From NCBI GenBank assembly GCA_019745195.1, contig JAIETL010000007.1:1-57496 (forward strand): DNA of 57,496 nt, written 5' to 3'. The translations under genes were made by a program, and so were the position numbers. Below are positions 41,528 to 49,770 of the stretch, in pieces. A model generated the notes under the pieces. It saw nothing but the letters and a program-made list of their open reading frames with translations, did no database searches and had not been told where the DNA came from. Every line of letters starts with the position of its first letter. Position 1 is the first letter of the stretch. Source of the DNA: Beijerinckiaceae bacterium (lineage in GTDB: Bacteria; Pseudomonadota; Alphaproteobacteria; Rhizobiales; Beijerinckiaceae).

Positions 41528-42157
41528 ATGTCCGGCATGGAGATCGCCAGCTACTTGATGACCGTCGTCTACGTCATCAGCTTCCTCGCCATGTCGGCCA
41601 TCCTCGCCAGGGAAGCGGGACGGCCGGTCTGGCTCTTCGGCAAAGGCCGCGAGAAGCAGGCGCTGTCGGCCACGCTGTTCCGCCTCGCCTTCGCCGGCGC
41701 GGTGATCTGGCCCATCGTACTGGCGCTGGTCGGCAATCCTATCAAGGCCGACCCGCTCCAACGCACACTCGACGGCCCGTGGGTCGATGTCCTGGGCCAT
41801 CTTCTTGTCGTAGTCGGAGCCTGCCTCGCGATCCTGTCCCAGCGGCATATGGGCGCCTCCTGGCGCATCGGTGCGGCGGAGGGCGAGCTCGGCCCGATCG
41901 TCGACAACGGCCCGTTCGCGATCTCGCGCAACCCGGTCTTCGTCGGCCAGGCCCTGCTCTTCGTCGGGCTTTTCCTCGTGCTGCCCAGCCTCATTCAGGG
42001 TGCGCTGACGCTCGCGCTCCTGGTCGCCATCGTCCTCCAGGTCCGCATCGAGGAACGCGTCCTCGTGCGAAGCCTCGGCCAGCCCTATCGCGACTATCAG
42101 CAGCGGGTGCGGCGTTGGCTCGGGACCCGCACCACCCCGGAAAGCACGACGCCATGA
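41528..42157 (+). CDS. ICMT-like membrane methyltransferase
   Basis: A 209-residue membrane protein of the isoprenylcysteine carboxyl methyltransferase/PEMT-like family. About five hydrophobic segments and the C-terminal AdoMet-binding pattern GPFAISRNPVFVGQALLFVG, then E-E-R-V, LGQPYRDYQQRVRRWL. It begins 16 bp after the ATPase stop and overlaps lspA by four bases. Such genes recur in MerR/ATPase/lspA metal cassettes, but the methylated substrate (lipid or protein) is unknown. Confidence 0.8.
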   Translation: MSGMEIASYLMTVVYVISFLAMSAILAREAGRPVWLFGKGREKQALSATLFRLAFAGAVIWPIVLALVGNPIKADPLQRTLDGPWVDVLGHLLVVVGACLAILSQRHMGASWRIGAAEGELGPIVDNGPFAISRNPVFVGQALLFVGLFLVLPSLIQGALTLALLVAIVLQVRIEERVLVRSLGQPYRDYQQRVRRWLGTRTTPESTTP

Positions 42158-42693
42158 CGTTGCAGAAGCGGCTCGGAGAAGTCCTTGGTTGGGCGGTCGC
42201 CGCCGCGGCGCTGGACCAGCTCTCGAAATGGCTGATCCTCACATATGTGATGGCGCCGCCGCGCGTCATCGAGATCGCGCCGTTCCTCAATCTGCGCCTC
42301 GGCTTCAACTACGGCGTCAGCTTCGGGATCGGCCGCGACACGCTGGAGGCGTGGCCGGGCATGCTGGCCGCGTTCAAGGTCGTCGTCGCCATCGGCCTCA
42401 TGGTCTGGGCCGTCAGAAGCCGGATCCGGCTCGAGCGGGTCGGTCTGGCGCTGGTTGCGGGTGGTGCGCTCGGCAATGCGCAGGACCGCTGGCGTCAGGG
42501 CGCCGTCACGGACTTCATCGACCTTCACTGGGGCGATTGGCACTGGCCGACTTTCAACGGCGCCGACATCGCGATCTCGGCGGGTGTCGGGCTGATGCTG
42601 CTGGCCGCTCTTGCCGACTATCGCAAGGCCCGCTCCGAGGCCGCATCCCCACAGCCCAATGTCTCTCCAGGCGCGCAAGGAGACCGATCATGA
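42154..42693 (+). CDS. lspA: Prolipoprotein signal peptidase II
   Basis: A 179-residue LspA with four membrane segments. The catalytic Asp motifs are GGALGNAQDRWRQGAVTDFI and FNGADIAISAG; DQLSKW is near the N-terminus. It cleaves lipoprotein signal peptides. Plasmid-borne lspA copies (as in pbrBC of Cupriavidus) accompany metal ATPases. Both ends are ATGA overlaps, confirming the start at 42154 and the operon. Confidence 0.9.
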   Translation: MTLQKRLGEVLGWAVAAAALDQLSKWLILTYVMAPPRVIEIAPFLNLRLGFNYGVSFGIGRDTLEAWPGMLAAFKVVVAIGLMVWAVRSRIRLERVGLALVAGGALGNAQDRWRQGAVTDFIDLHWGDWHWPTFNGADIAISAGVGLMLLAALADYRKARSEAASPQPNVSPGAQGDRS

Positions 42694-43244
42694 GGCGGAT
42701 CAGACAATGGATCGAGGCGGCTTCCGCCGCCGAGACCAAGCCCTTTGCGCTGCTCTCGGGCGCAGCGGCCTGGCGCCTTGGGGGCCTGGGCGTGCTGATC
42801 GGGGCTGGTCTGCTCGCCATGGGGCAGATCCATCCCGAGCCGGTGGCGCAGCGTGGCGGCGTCGCCGTGATCCATCCCTGGGCCAAGGGATCGGCGCTGA
42901 AGGGCGACCAGTTCCCATTCTACGCGACCTTCGCCAACAGCGGCGCTCGCCCGGATCGACTCCTCAAGATCGAAACGGCCGCAGCCCACCACGCCATCCT
43001 GAAGGCTCTGGACACCAAGACCGGCATCGTCCGTCCCGTGGAGCTCGACGAACTCGCCCTGCCGGCGAATGGCAGGGTGTCGCTCAGGCCAGGAACACAT
43101 CAGATCACGCTGGTCGGCCTCTACACCAAGGTCGAGCCCGGCAGCTTCATCCCGGTGACCTTCGTCTTCGAGCGCGCCGGCCGCCTCTCGGCCGACATCC
43201 GGGTCGAGAACCTCGGCGAACCCGAGCACAAAGATCACATCTGA
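42690..43244 (+). CDS. PCu(A)C-type copper chaperone domain protein
   Basis: A 184-residue protein with an N-terminal membrane anchor (LGGLGVLIGAGLLAMGQIHP) and a PCuAC-like beta-sandwich: AVIHPWAKGSALKGDQFPFY, FANSGARPDRLLKIETAA, HHAILKAL, ELALPANGRVSLRPGTHQIT. The Met-rich part of the H-M-M-H copper site is poorly conserved (AAAHHAILKAL), so the metal may differ from Cu+. It is coupled to lspA by a four-base overlap. A second, canonical PCuAC protein is at 50233. Confidence 0.78.
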   Translation: MRRIRQWIEAASAAETKPFALLSGAAAWRLGGLGVLIGAGLLAMGQIHPEPVAQRGGVAVIHPWAKGSALKGDQFPFYATFANSGARPDRLLKIETAAAHHAILKALDTKTGIVRPVELDELALPANGRVSLRPGTHQITLVGLYTKVEPGSFIPVTFVFERAGRLSADIRVENLGEPEHKDHI

Positions 43245-43285
43245 GCGCCTGTTCTACTCAGTAGGCGTTCATGGGGAGTTTCACG

Positions 43286-44203
43286 ATGGCGACAGGGCAC
43301 TCGCACGGCGCGGCTCCGACAGGCACCGCGGCCGGCAGGCACAAGAGCCGGCTGGCGATGGCGCTGGGCCTGACCACGGCGTTCATGGTCGCTGAGGTCG
43401 TCGGCGGGCTCTGGACCGGTAGCCTCGCGCTCTTGGCGGATGCGGCCCACATGCTGACCGATGCCGGCGGCCTGGCCCTGGCGCTGATCGCGATCCGCTT
43501 CGCCGAGCGTCCCGCTACGCCGGAGAAGACATTCGGCTATGTCCGCGCCGAGGTGCTCTCGGCGCTGACCAACGCCGTCGTCCTCCTGCTCCTGACGGTC
43601 TACATCCTCTACGAGGCGTACCAGCGCTTCCAGAACCCGCCGGAGATCATCGGCGGTCCGATGCTGGTCGTCGCGGTCGTGGGTCTCGGTGTCAACCTCG
43701 TCAGCATGAAGCTGCTCTCGGGAGGATCGTCCGAGAGCCTGAACGTCAAGGGCGCGTATTTCGAGGTCCTGAGCGACATGCTGGGTTCGCTCGGCGTCAT
43801 CGTCGCGGCCATCGTCGTCCTGCTCACCGGCTGGACGATCGTCGATCCGATCGTCGGCGCGGGCATCGGCCTGTTCATCGTGCCGCGCACCTGGAGCCTG
43901 CTGAAGCAGGCCGTGCACATCCTGCTCGAGGGCACGCCGCCGGAGGTCGATCTGAAGCTTCTCCAGGCGAAGCTCGCCGACCTCCCTGGCGTCGTCGCCG
44001 TCGACGACTTGCATGTCTGGACCATCACGTCGGGTCTCGACGCGATGAGCTGCCATCTGGTGATCGACGACATGACGAAGTCGGCCGGCATTCTCACGGC
44101 TGCAAGCGGCGTCATGCGATCGGAATTCGGGCTGACCCACACGACGATCCAGATCGAGGATGGCGAGATCAGAGCCGCCGAGGGACACGTGACCCCCCTG
44201 TAG
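43286..44203 (+). CDS. czcD: CzcD-type cation diffusion facilitator
   Basis: A CDF exporter of about 305 residues with six membrane segments. Zinc-site motif ALLADAAHMLTDAG (H-x3-D) in TM2, HTTIQIEDG at the C-terminus, and a His-containing N-terminus. It exports Zn/Cd/Co by proton antiport. The ATG at 43286 has GGGGAG 7 nt upstream and gives the usual short N-terminus; the ATG at 43271 is less well placed. It follows the PCuAC gene by 41 bp and may share its transcript. Confidence 0.9.
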   Translation: MATGHSHGAAPTGTAAGRHKSRLAMALGLTTAFMVAEVVGGLWTGSLALLADAAHMLTDAGGLALALIAIRFAERPATPEKTFGYVRAEVLSALTNAVVLLLLTVYILYEAYQRFQNPPEIIGGPMLVVAVVGLGVNLVSMKLLSGGSSESLNVKGAYFEVLSDMLGSLGVIVAAIVVLLTGWTIVDPIVGAGIGLFIVPRTWSLLKQAVHILLEGTPPEVDLKLLQAKLADLPGVVAVDDLHVWTITSGLDAMSCHLVIDDMTKSAGILTAASGVMRSEFGLTHTTIQIEDGEIRAAEGHVTPL

Positions 44204-44289
44204 GTCCAGCGCGGCCTTTTTTACTGACATAGGCCAAAAGGCGCGGGGGGAAGAACGGCCGAGAAAGAACCGCGCTTGCGCGCAGGTGG

Positions 44290-44451
44290 TCAGGGGCGCG
44301 GCGATGATGCCGGGGCGCCAGAGGCGTGCGCCTTGGGGTCGGTCTGATGGCGGCGGTCTTCCACCTCGCGCATCCTCACCACGCTGACCGCGTAGAACAG
44401 GACCGCGAGTGCGACCAGGGCGATGGCCAGAGCGCCATTGCGCGATTTCAT
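44290..44451 (-). CDS. Small membrane protein (53 aa)
   Basis: A 53-residue frame with one N-terminal membrane helix (NGALAIALVALAVLFYAVSV), then a charged tail (RMREVEDRRHQTDPK) and a Pro/Ser/Ala end. It resembles small single-pass proteins of oxidase-assembly type but is not assignable. It occupies the otherwise empty gap 44204-44667 on the strand opposite its neighbours. The ribosome binding site is weak. Codon use (GC-rich third positions) supports real coding. Confidence 0.55.
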   Translation of the reverse strand: MKSRNGALAIALVALAVLFYAVSVVRMREVEDRRHQTDPKAHASGAPASSPRP

Positions 44452-44640
44452 CGTGCCACACGCACATCTGATGGGCCGATGGGTGCGGCGCGGCCCACAC
44501 CTTCTAGAGAGGCGAAGCGGCTCATCGAGAAAGCCTTCCTTAAGGTTGATAACACAGCAAGAAACATCAATGAAATCTGAATCTTAGATCGATAATTTAG
44601 GGGTCGGATTTCGCGCGAATTCAACGCGTCTTCGCTAGAA

Positions 44641-44666
44641 ACGCTCTCAACCACACGGGAGAGCGT
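44641..44666 (+). promoter_or_regulatory. Hairpin over the RBS of the LapG-like gene
   Basis: ACGCTCTC (44641-44648) and GAGAGCGT (44659-44666) form a perfect 8-bp stem with a 10-nt loop ending one base before the ATG at 44668. The ribosome binding site GGGAG overlaps the 3' arm. Confidence 0.5.
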
Positions 44667-44667
44667 C

Positions 44668-45306
44668 ATGAAAAAAAGGCAGAACCTCATCGGCGCGATG
44701 TTCCTCGGCATCGCGATTTCGACCCTGGTCACGCCGGTCCTCGCGGCGGGCACAACTGACCTCGCCCATCTTCATGCTGGCCAGCCCTCGCGCACGCCGA
44801 TCGGCTGGCAGCAGTTCTGCGTCGACAATCCCAACGACTGCCGGACGCCGCGCTCATCGGCGACAGTCATGCGCCTCGACGACAGATCCTGGAGCGAGCT
44901 CCTGAGCGTCAACCTGACGTTCAACAAGGCCATCGAACCGGTCACCGACCAGGACCAGTTCGGCGTCATCGAGAACTGGGACTACGCTAGGACGGGCAAG
45001 GGCGACTGCGAGGACTACGTCCTCGAAAAGCGCCGTGAACTGGTCAAGCGCGGCTGGCCCCTCTCGGCGCTGCTGATCACCGTGGTGATCGACAAGGAGG
45101 GCGGCGGCCACGCCGTACTCACCGTCGTCACCGACCGCGGCGAGTTCGTCCTCGACAACCAGACCGACAAGGTCCTGCCCTGGTCGAAATCCGGCCTGAC
45201 CTTCATCCGGCGCCAGTCGCCGGAGAACCAGAACGTCTGGCAGGATCTCGGGCGCTTCCTGGGTCGCCCGGATGTCGTCACCGCCGCGATCAAGGGGGCG
45301 CGCTAG
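44668..45306 (+). CDS. LapG-like transglutaminase-fold Cys protease
   Basis: A 212-residue exported bacterial transglutaminase-like cysteine proteinase (BTLCP). Signal peptide ending PVLAAG; triad C114 in GKGDCEDYVLEKR, H148 in GGGHAVLTV and D163 in VLDNQ. The family includes LapG, which cleaves surface adhesins under c-di-GMP control; no LapD partner is seen here. It is convergent with the DsbA gene (22-bp gap). Periplasmic function is likely. The substrate is unknown. Confidence 0.85.
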   Translation: MKKRQNLIGAMFLGIAISTLVTPVLAAGTTDLAHLHAGQPSRTPIGWQQFCVDNPNDCRTPRSSATVMRLDDRSWSELLSVNLTFNKAIEPVTDQDQFGVIENWDYARTGKGDCEDYVLEKRRELVKRGWPLSALLITVVIDKEGGGHAVLTVVTDRGEFVLDNQTDKVLPWSKSGLTFIRRQSPENQNVWQDLGRFLGRPDVVTAAIKGAR

Positions 45307-45327
45307 CATCGCGAGCTCACCGCGCGA

Positions 45328-45963
45328 TCAGGGCCGAGCCAGCAACGGCGTCAGGATCTTGTCGAACTCGTCGATCGTCAGAGCGCCAACCTTCTTCTCG
45401 CCGTTGATGAAGAAGGTCGGAGTCGAGTTGACGCCAAACTCCTTGGAACCGCGCTCCTGGACCTGCCTGACGCCTTGGAACAGATCCTCGCGTCGCAGGC
45501 AGGCCTCGACCAACTCTTGCGTGAAGCCGGCCTGCTTCATGGTCTGGGTCAGAGCGTCCAGGGGCTTCTGCGCGTGCGCCCAGCCTTCCTGCGTCTTGTA
45601 GAGCATATCGACGATTGGATACCACTTCGCCTCGTCGCCGCAGCGCGCCAGCATGAAACCGGCCGCCGAAAGCGGATCGAGCGGGAATTCCCGCGCGATG
45701 AAGCGGACCTTGCCGGTATCGACATACTTGGCCTTGAACGCCGGCCAGGTGTTGATGTGGAAGTTCATGCAGTGATGGCAGGTCAGCGAGGCGTACTCGA
45801 TCACCGTGACTGGTGCGTCGGCGGCGCCGAAGACCTTGTCCGGCAAGGGACCGGGCTCAAGGAGCTTGGCGGCAAGAGCAGTCTGTGCAGTCGCCGATCG
45901 ACCGGCGAGACTGGTAGCGATAAGCCCGGCCGACAGCCGAAGCAGCGAGCGACGCGCGATCAT
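45328..45963 (-). CDS. DsbA-family thiol-disulfide oxidoreductase
   Basis: A 211-residue periplasmic protein with a twin-arginine-like signal (RRSLLRLSAG) and thioredoxin fold with CHHC at C62-C65, plus the cis-Pro loop GVNSTPTFFINGEKK. It resembles BdbD/DsbA proteins of alphaproteobacteria. Its promoter carries the palindrome ACCTGA-N7-TCAGGT, nearly identical to that before the L,D-transpeptidase at 46475, so it is probably under the same MerR-type control. GGGAGG precedes the start. Confidence 0.87.
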   Translation of the reverse strand: MIARRSLLRLSAGLIATSLAGRSATAQTALAAKLLEPGPLPDKVFGAADAPVTVIEYASLTCHHCMNFHINTWPAFKAKYVDTGKVRFIAREFPLDPLSAAGFMLARCGDEAKWYPIVDMLYKTQEGWAHAQKPLDALTQTMKQAGFTQELVEACLRREDLFQGVRQVQERGSKEFGVNSTPTFFINGEKKVGALTIDEFDKILTPLLARP

Positions 45964-45982
45964 GGAATCCTCCCTTGGTACG

Positions 45983-46013
45983 CTGATCGCACCTGAAGTG
46001 GCATCAGGTTCAA
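45983..46013 (-). promoter_or_regulatory. MerR-type operator of dsbA-like gene
   Basis: Minus strand: TTGAAC at 46013-46008 as -35, then the perfect dyad ACCTGA-N7-TCAGGT (45991-46009 on the plus strand reads ACCTGAAGTGGCATCAGGT). A 19-bp spacer would place the -10 at 45988-45983 (GATCAG), which is poor. Confidence 0.6.
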
Positions 46014-46145
46014 GCGCTTCCGGCGGAAGACGCCCCGCATATCATGCGACAGCGCGTCGCAGTTGGACGCCCAAATGGTGGATTGCGCCAATGGACGGTC
46101 GTGGCTGCAGTGGTACTTGCCCGCCTTCGCCGCCATGATCCTCTG

Positions 46146-46391
46146 ATGGACCCTCTCACCGTCTTCGGCCTCTTCGCCGTAACCGCGATGCTGATCACCT
46201 ACGCGTGCGAGGAGCGCAGTCCATGGTTCATCCTCGGCTTCGCCATCGCCTGCGCGCTGGGCTCCGTCTACGGCTTCCTCCAGGGCGCCTGGCCCTTCGG
46301 TGTGGTCGAGGCGATCTGGGCAGTCGTGGCGCTGCGGCGCTGGTGGAGCAGGCGTGCGCTCGCCGATCAAGATCGGAAGATTTCTGCTTGA
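46146..46391 (+). CDS. Small conserved membrane protein
   Basis: An 81-residue protein with two or three hydrophobic segments (MDPLTVFGLFAVTAMLITYA, then PWFILGFAIACALGSVYGFL) and a C-terminal VEAIWAVVALRRWW. The sequence looks like a conserved small inner-membrane family, function unknown. The ATG at 46146 removes 34 Arg-rich shadow residues of the longer frame. Divergent from the dsbA-like gene. Confidence 0.68.
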   Translation: MDPLTVFGLFAVTAMLITYACEERSPWFILGFAIACALGSVYGFLQGAWPFGVVEAIWAVVALRRWWSRRALADQDRKISA

Positions 46392-46418
46392 AGCTCAAGT
46401 GGCATGAGGTTGTAGAGA
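46388..46418 (+). promoter_or_regulatory. MerR-type promoter/operator before L,D-transpeptidase
   Basis: TTGAAG (46388-46393), 19-bp spacer, TAGAGA (46413-46418). The core AGCTCAAGTGGCATGAGGT (46392-46410) matches the operator at 45991-46009 in 17 of 19 positions. Confidence 0.6.
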
Positions 46419-46474
46419 ACCGTTAACCGTCCTTGTTGACGCTCTGTAAGCCCCGTTCGCGCAAAAGTTCTCGC

Positions 46475-47533
46475 ATGCTCTCGTTCGCCCGCCTCTCGAC
46501 GCTGCGCCTCGTCCTCGTGCTCTTGCTCGGCACGCTAGCACTGTCCGGCTGCGTCACCGGCGAAGGCGACGATCGTCATCTCCAGCCGCTTCCGGCGCGG
46601 CTGGTCTCGGAGATGTCCAGCAAGGGCATGAGCCAGAGCGACCCCATCCTGGTGCGCATCTTCAAGAAGGAGAGCGAGCTCGAGGTTTGGAAGCGCGACC
46701 GCAGCGGCCAGTACGCTCTGCTCAAGACCTATCCGATGTGCCGCTGGTCGGGTCAGCTCGGCCCGAAGAAGCGCGAAGGCGACCGACAGGCGCCGGAAGG
46801 GTTCTACACGGTCACGGCCGACCTGATGAACCCGCGCTCGCAGTTCTACCTGTCGTTCAACCTCGGCTATCCCAACCCGCTGGAGAAGTCGCAAGGCGCT
46901 ACCGGATCGGCGCTCATGGTCCATGGCGCCTGCACCTCGGCTGGCTGCTTCGCCATGACCGACGAGGGGGTCACGGAGATCTACGGCCTAGCGCGCGAAG
47001 CTTTCGCCGGCGGGCAGCGCAGCTTCCAGGTCCAGGCTCTGCCATTCCGGATGACGCCCGAGAATATGGCACGCCACCGTAACAGCACACACTTCGCATT
47101 CTGGCGGAATTTGAAGGAAGGCTCTGACCATTTCGAGGCGACGAAGCAACCGCCCAGGCTCGCCGCCTGCGGTCGCCGCTACGTCTTCAACGCCAAGGAT
47201 GGATCGGGTCCGTTCGCTCCGGGCGAGGCCTGCCCATCCTACGAAATCGACGCGGACGTGCAGCCGAAGGTGTCGCTGCGCCAGGCGCGCGACGAGGCCC
47301 GGTTTGCCGAGTTGGTGGGCGGTGGCGCGTCGGCGATGAGCTATGCCCATCTCGACGGCGGCATGCACCAGAGCTTCCGGGCGATGCTGAAGAACTTGGG
47401 GCCCGAACGCATGCAGCCGATGGTCGCGGGCAAGGTCGAGATTAGCCGGCCCGACGCCGCTCTGGCCGACCCGTTCGGCGGAGACGACGCACCTGGGCGA
47501 ACCGAGACGACCGGTTCGCTCGCCAGTCGCTGA
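46475..47533 (+). CDS. L,D-transpeptidase lipoprotein (YafK-like)
   Basis: A 352-residue lipoprotein: signal with lipobox LSGC near residue 27. The YkuD-type catalytic domain shows MVHGACTSAGCFAMTD with H150 and catalytic C158, the YafK/DpaA-type spacing. The C-terminal about 130 residues are a less conserved extension ending in a Thr/Ser-rich tail. It should form or cut meso-DAP crosslinks or release murein-bound lipoproteins. The ATG at 46475 follows the MerR-type promoter. The longer frame begins at 46433 with a shadow stretch. Confidence 0.85.
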   Translation: MLSFARLSTLRLVLVLLLGTLALSGCVTGEGDDRHLQPLPARLVSEMSSKGMSQSDPILVRIFKKESELEVWKRDRSGQYALLKTYPMCRWSGQLGPKKREGDRQAPEGFYTVTADLMNPRSQFYLSFNLGYPNPLEKSQGATGSALMVHGACTSAGCFAMTDEGVTEIYGLAREAFAGGQRSFQVQALPFRMTPENMARHRNSTHFAFWRNLKEGSDHFEATKQPPRLAACGRRYVFNAKDGSGPFAPGEACPSYEIDADVQPKVSLRQARDEARFAELVGGGASAMSYAHLDGGMHQSFRAMLKNLGPERMQPMVAGKVEISRPDAALADPFGGDDAPGRTETTGSLASR

Positions 47534-47671
47534 TTATTGGAAATGCCGCGCGCTAGCCGTCGGCATCATCGTCCGCGACTTGGCGCATGTGGAAAGTTGA
47601 ACGTAACCAACCGCGAACCGACACCCGAGCCCCATCTCCCTGGCGTGCTCGCTCGTCATGACGACAGCCGC

Positions 47672-47794
47672 ATGAGGCGCCGCAATCTGGTGGTGCTCGC
47701 CGTTCTCGTGGTCTTCGTCGCCTTCGCCTTCATCCTAAGCTTCTCGCACGTCGCCATCGAAGCCGGTGGCGCGGCCCAGCAAACTCGAAGCTGA
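47672..47794 (+). CDS. Tiny membrane protein (40 aa)
   Basis: Starts MRRRNLVVLAVLVVFVAFAF: three Arg, then one membrane helix and a short tail. It may start at GTG 47645 instead. No family recognised, and no strong ribosome binding site. It fills most of the 290-bp gap before the mur gene. Confidence 0.42.
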   Translation: MRRRNLVVLAVLVVFVAFAFILSFSHVAIEAGGAAQQTRS

Positions 47795-47823
47795 CGAGCC
47801 GAGCCATGTCTGCGGACTGGAAC

Positions 47824-48267
47824 CTATGGCTTCCGCGCGCGTCGTAACGTCCTGACAAGAGGGCGCCCATACAGGACGAGCCGATGCCCGGTCAGCTCGA
47901 AGCCTAGCTCCCTCGCGACCAGCGCCTGCAAGCGCTCGATCTCGTCCGACCTGAACTCGATGACGGCACCGCTCGCGATGTCGATCAGATGATCGTGATG
48001 GACCTCCGAGGCCGGTTCGATCCGGACACGTCCGCCTGCGAAGCTGTGACGCTCGACAAGGCCGGTTGCGGCGAAAATCTTCAAAGTCCGGTAGACGGTG
48101 GACAGTGAAATGCCGGGGTCGATGGCGGTCACCCGCCGATAGATTTCAGAAACATCGGGGTGGTCGTCGGATTTGACGACGACGTTGGCGATGATGCGGC
48201 GCGGCCCTGTAATCCGCTGCCCCGCTTCTCTGCAGTGCTCGATCAATGCGTCGGCTGCGTCGGACAT
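47824..48267 (-). CDS. mur: Fur-family regulator (Mur-like, manganese)
   Basis: A 147-residue Fur-family repressor: winged helix (EIYRRVTAIDPGISLSTVYR, then TLKIFAATGLVERH) and metal site EVHHDHLIDIASG. It lacks the CxxC structural zinc pairs of many Fur proteins, as rhizobial Mur does. It is divergent from mntH with two palindromic boxes between, so manganese-responsive repression of mntH and itself is the likely role. Confidence 0.85.
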   Translation of the reverse strand: MSDAADALIEHCREAGQRITGPRRIIANVVVKSDDHPDVSEIYRRVTAIDPGISLSTVYRTLKIFAATGLVERHSFAGGRVRIEPASEVHHDHLIDIASGAVIEFRSDEIERLQALVARELGFELTGHRLVLYGRPLVRTLRRARKP

Positions 48268-48292
48268 CGTTTCCTCCTCCAGCCTATTTAAT

Positions 48293-48362
48293 GAGAATCG
48301 TTTGCAAATGCATTGACAATATGACCAGCGGCCATAATCTGCTTTTGCAAATCAGTTGCATT
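48293..48362. promoter_or_regulatory. Mur/Fur-type boxes between mur and mntH
   Basis: TGCAA-ATCAG-TTGCA (48346-48360) is a perfect-arm palindrome. A second site, GTTTGCAAATGCATTGAC (48300-48317), shares TTTGCAAAT. The DNA between is AT-rich (TATTTAATGAGAATCG, TTGACAATATGAC) and can hold both divergent promoters. Confidence 0.65.
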
Positions 48363-48375
48363 TTAGGGGCGGGCA

Positions 48376-49716
48376 ATGCTGGACAAAGTCGAGACCGCCG
48401 AAACCGGCTGGCGCAAGGCGCGTGGCGAGCCTTCGCTGCTCGACGTCTTCCGAACCATCACTGTCAGGCCTGGCGCTACGCCATGGCGCAAGTTCCTAGC
48501 TTTTTTCGGCCCGGGCTACCTCGTCGCGGTCGGCTACATGGACCCAGGCAACTGGGCGACGTCGCTCGCCGGCGGAGCCCAGTTCGGCTACACGCTGCTC
48601 TTCGTCGCGCTCGTCTCCAACATCATGGCGATCATCCTGCAGGCGCTTTGTGCCAGGCTGGCCGTCGCCACCGGCCGCGACCTCGCCCAAGCCTGCCGCG
48701 ACGCCTATCCGCGTGCGGTTTCCTATCCGCTCTGGCTGCTGGCGGAACTCGCGATCTGCGCGACCGACCTCGCCGAGGTGATCGGCACGGCGATCGCGCT
48801 CAACCTGCTCTTCGGCATGCCGCTCGAGATCGGCGTCGTCGTCACCGCGCTAGACGTCTTCGTGATCCTCTGGCTCCAGAACAAGGGCTTCCGCTGGATC
48901 GAGGCCTTCATCATCACGTTGCTGGGTGTGATCGCGATCTGCTTCGGCGTCCAGATCGCCTTGGCCGATCCCGACTGGGGTCAGGTCATTCGCGGCTTCG
49001 CCCCGACGACGCAGATCGTCACAAATCCGCAGATGCTCTATCTCGCGCTCGGCATCATCGGCGCGACTGTGATGCCCCATAACCTCTATCTCCACTCGGG
49101 CATCGTACAGACTCGCGCTTTCGGCGAGACCTTGCCCGAGAAGCGCGACGCGCTGAAATGGGCGACTGTGGACTCGACCGTCGCGCTGATGTTCGCGTTG
49201 CTGGTCAACGCCTCGATCCTGATCCTGGCGGCGGCGACCTTCCACAAGACGGGCCAGAATGATGTCGCCGAGCTCGGTCGGGCGCATGAGTTGCTTGCGC
49301 CTCTGCTGGGCCTGTCGATCGCGCCGACACTCTTCGCCATCGCGCTGTTGTGCTGTGGGTTGAACTCGACCGTGACCGCCACAATGGCCGGCCAGATCGT
49401 CATGGAGGGCTTCCTCGACATCAAGCTGCCGGCCTGGGTGCGCCGCCTCGTCACCCGCCTCGTCGCCATCATCCCGGCGATCCTGGTCACCTGGATCTAT
49501 GGCGCCAGCGAGACTGGCAAACTGCTGATCCTCAGCCAGGTCATCCTCGGCCTGCAACTGCCCTTCGCGATCGTGCCGCTGGTGATGTTCACGGCGTCCA
49601 GGAGCAAGATGGGCGAGATGGTCGCGCCGAAATGGCTGACTATCACCGCCGGCCTGATCGCCGCGATCATCATCGCCCTGAACATGAAGCTGCTGTTCGA
49701 CCTCGCCACGGGTTGA
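48376..49716 (+). CDS. mntH: Nramp-type Mn2+ transporter MntH
   Basis: A 446-residue Nramp transporter with about 11 membrane segments. TM1 motif DPGNW and TM6 motif [11 protein letters not shown] (Met-Pro-His) are the metal-binding residues. It imports Mn2+ (and possibly Fe2+) with protons. The predicted Mur boxes end about 15 bp before the start codon, consistent with manganese repression. AGGGGCGGG is the likely ribosome binding site. Confidence 0.92.
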   Translation: MLDKVETAETGWRKARGEPSLLDVFRTITVRPGATPWRKFLAFFGPGYLVAVGYMDPGNWATSLAGGAQFGYTLLFVALVSNIMAIILQALCARLAVATGRDLAQACRDAYPRAVSYPLWLLAELAICATDLAEVIGTAIALNLLFGMPLEIGVVVTALDVFVILWLQNKGFRWIEAFIITLLGVIAICFGVQIALADPDWGQVIRGFAPTTQIVTNPQMLYLALGIIGATVMPHNLYLHSGIVQTRAFGETLPEKRDALKWATVDSTVALMFALLVNASILILAAATFHKTGQNDVAELGRAHELLAPLLGLSIAPTLFAIALLCCGLNSTVTATMAGQIVMEGFLDIKLPAWVRRLVTRLVAIIPAILVTWIYGASETGKLLILSQVILGLQLPFAIVPLVMFTASRSKMGEMVAPKWLTITAGLIAAIIIALNMKLLFDLATG

Positions 49717-49770
49717 AGGTGACCGCCATGTCGCATTGCGGGGGCGGCAGCGCCCCGCTATGTCGGGCCC

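Noticed and set aside
43271..43285. Earlier ATG for the CDF exporter
   Set aside because: No ribosome binding site before it, while GGGGAG precedes the ATG at 43286.
44210..44255. Intrinsic terminator with T-run after the CDF gene
   Set aside because: CCTTTT and AAAAGG can pair, but the stem is AT-poor in continuity and the T-run lies in the wrong place, so it is too uncertain to annotate.
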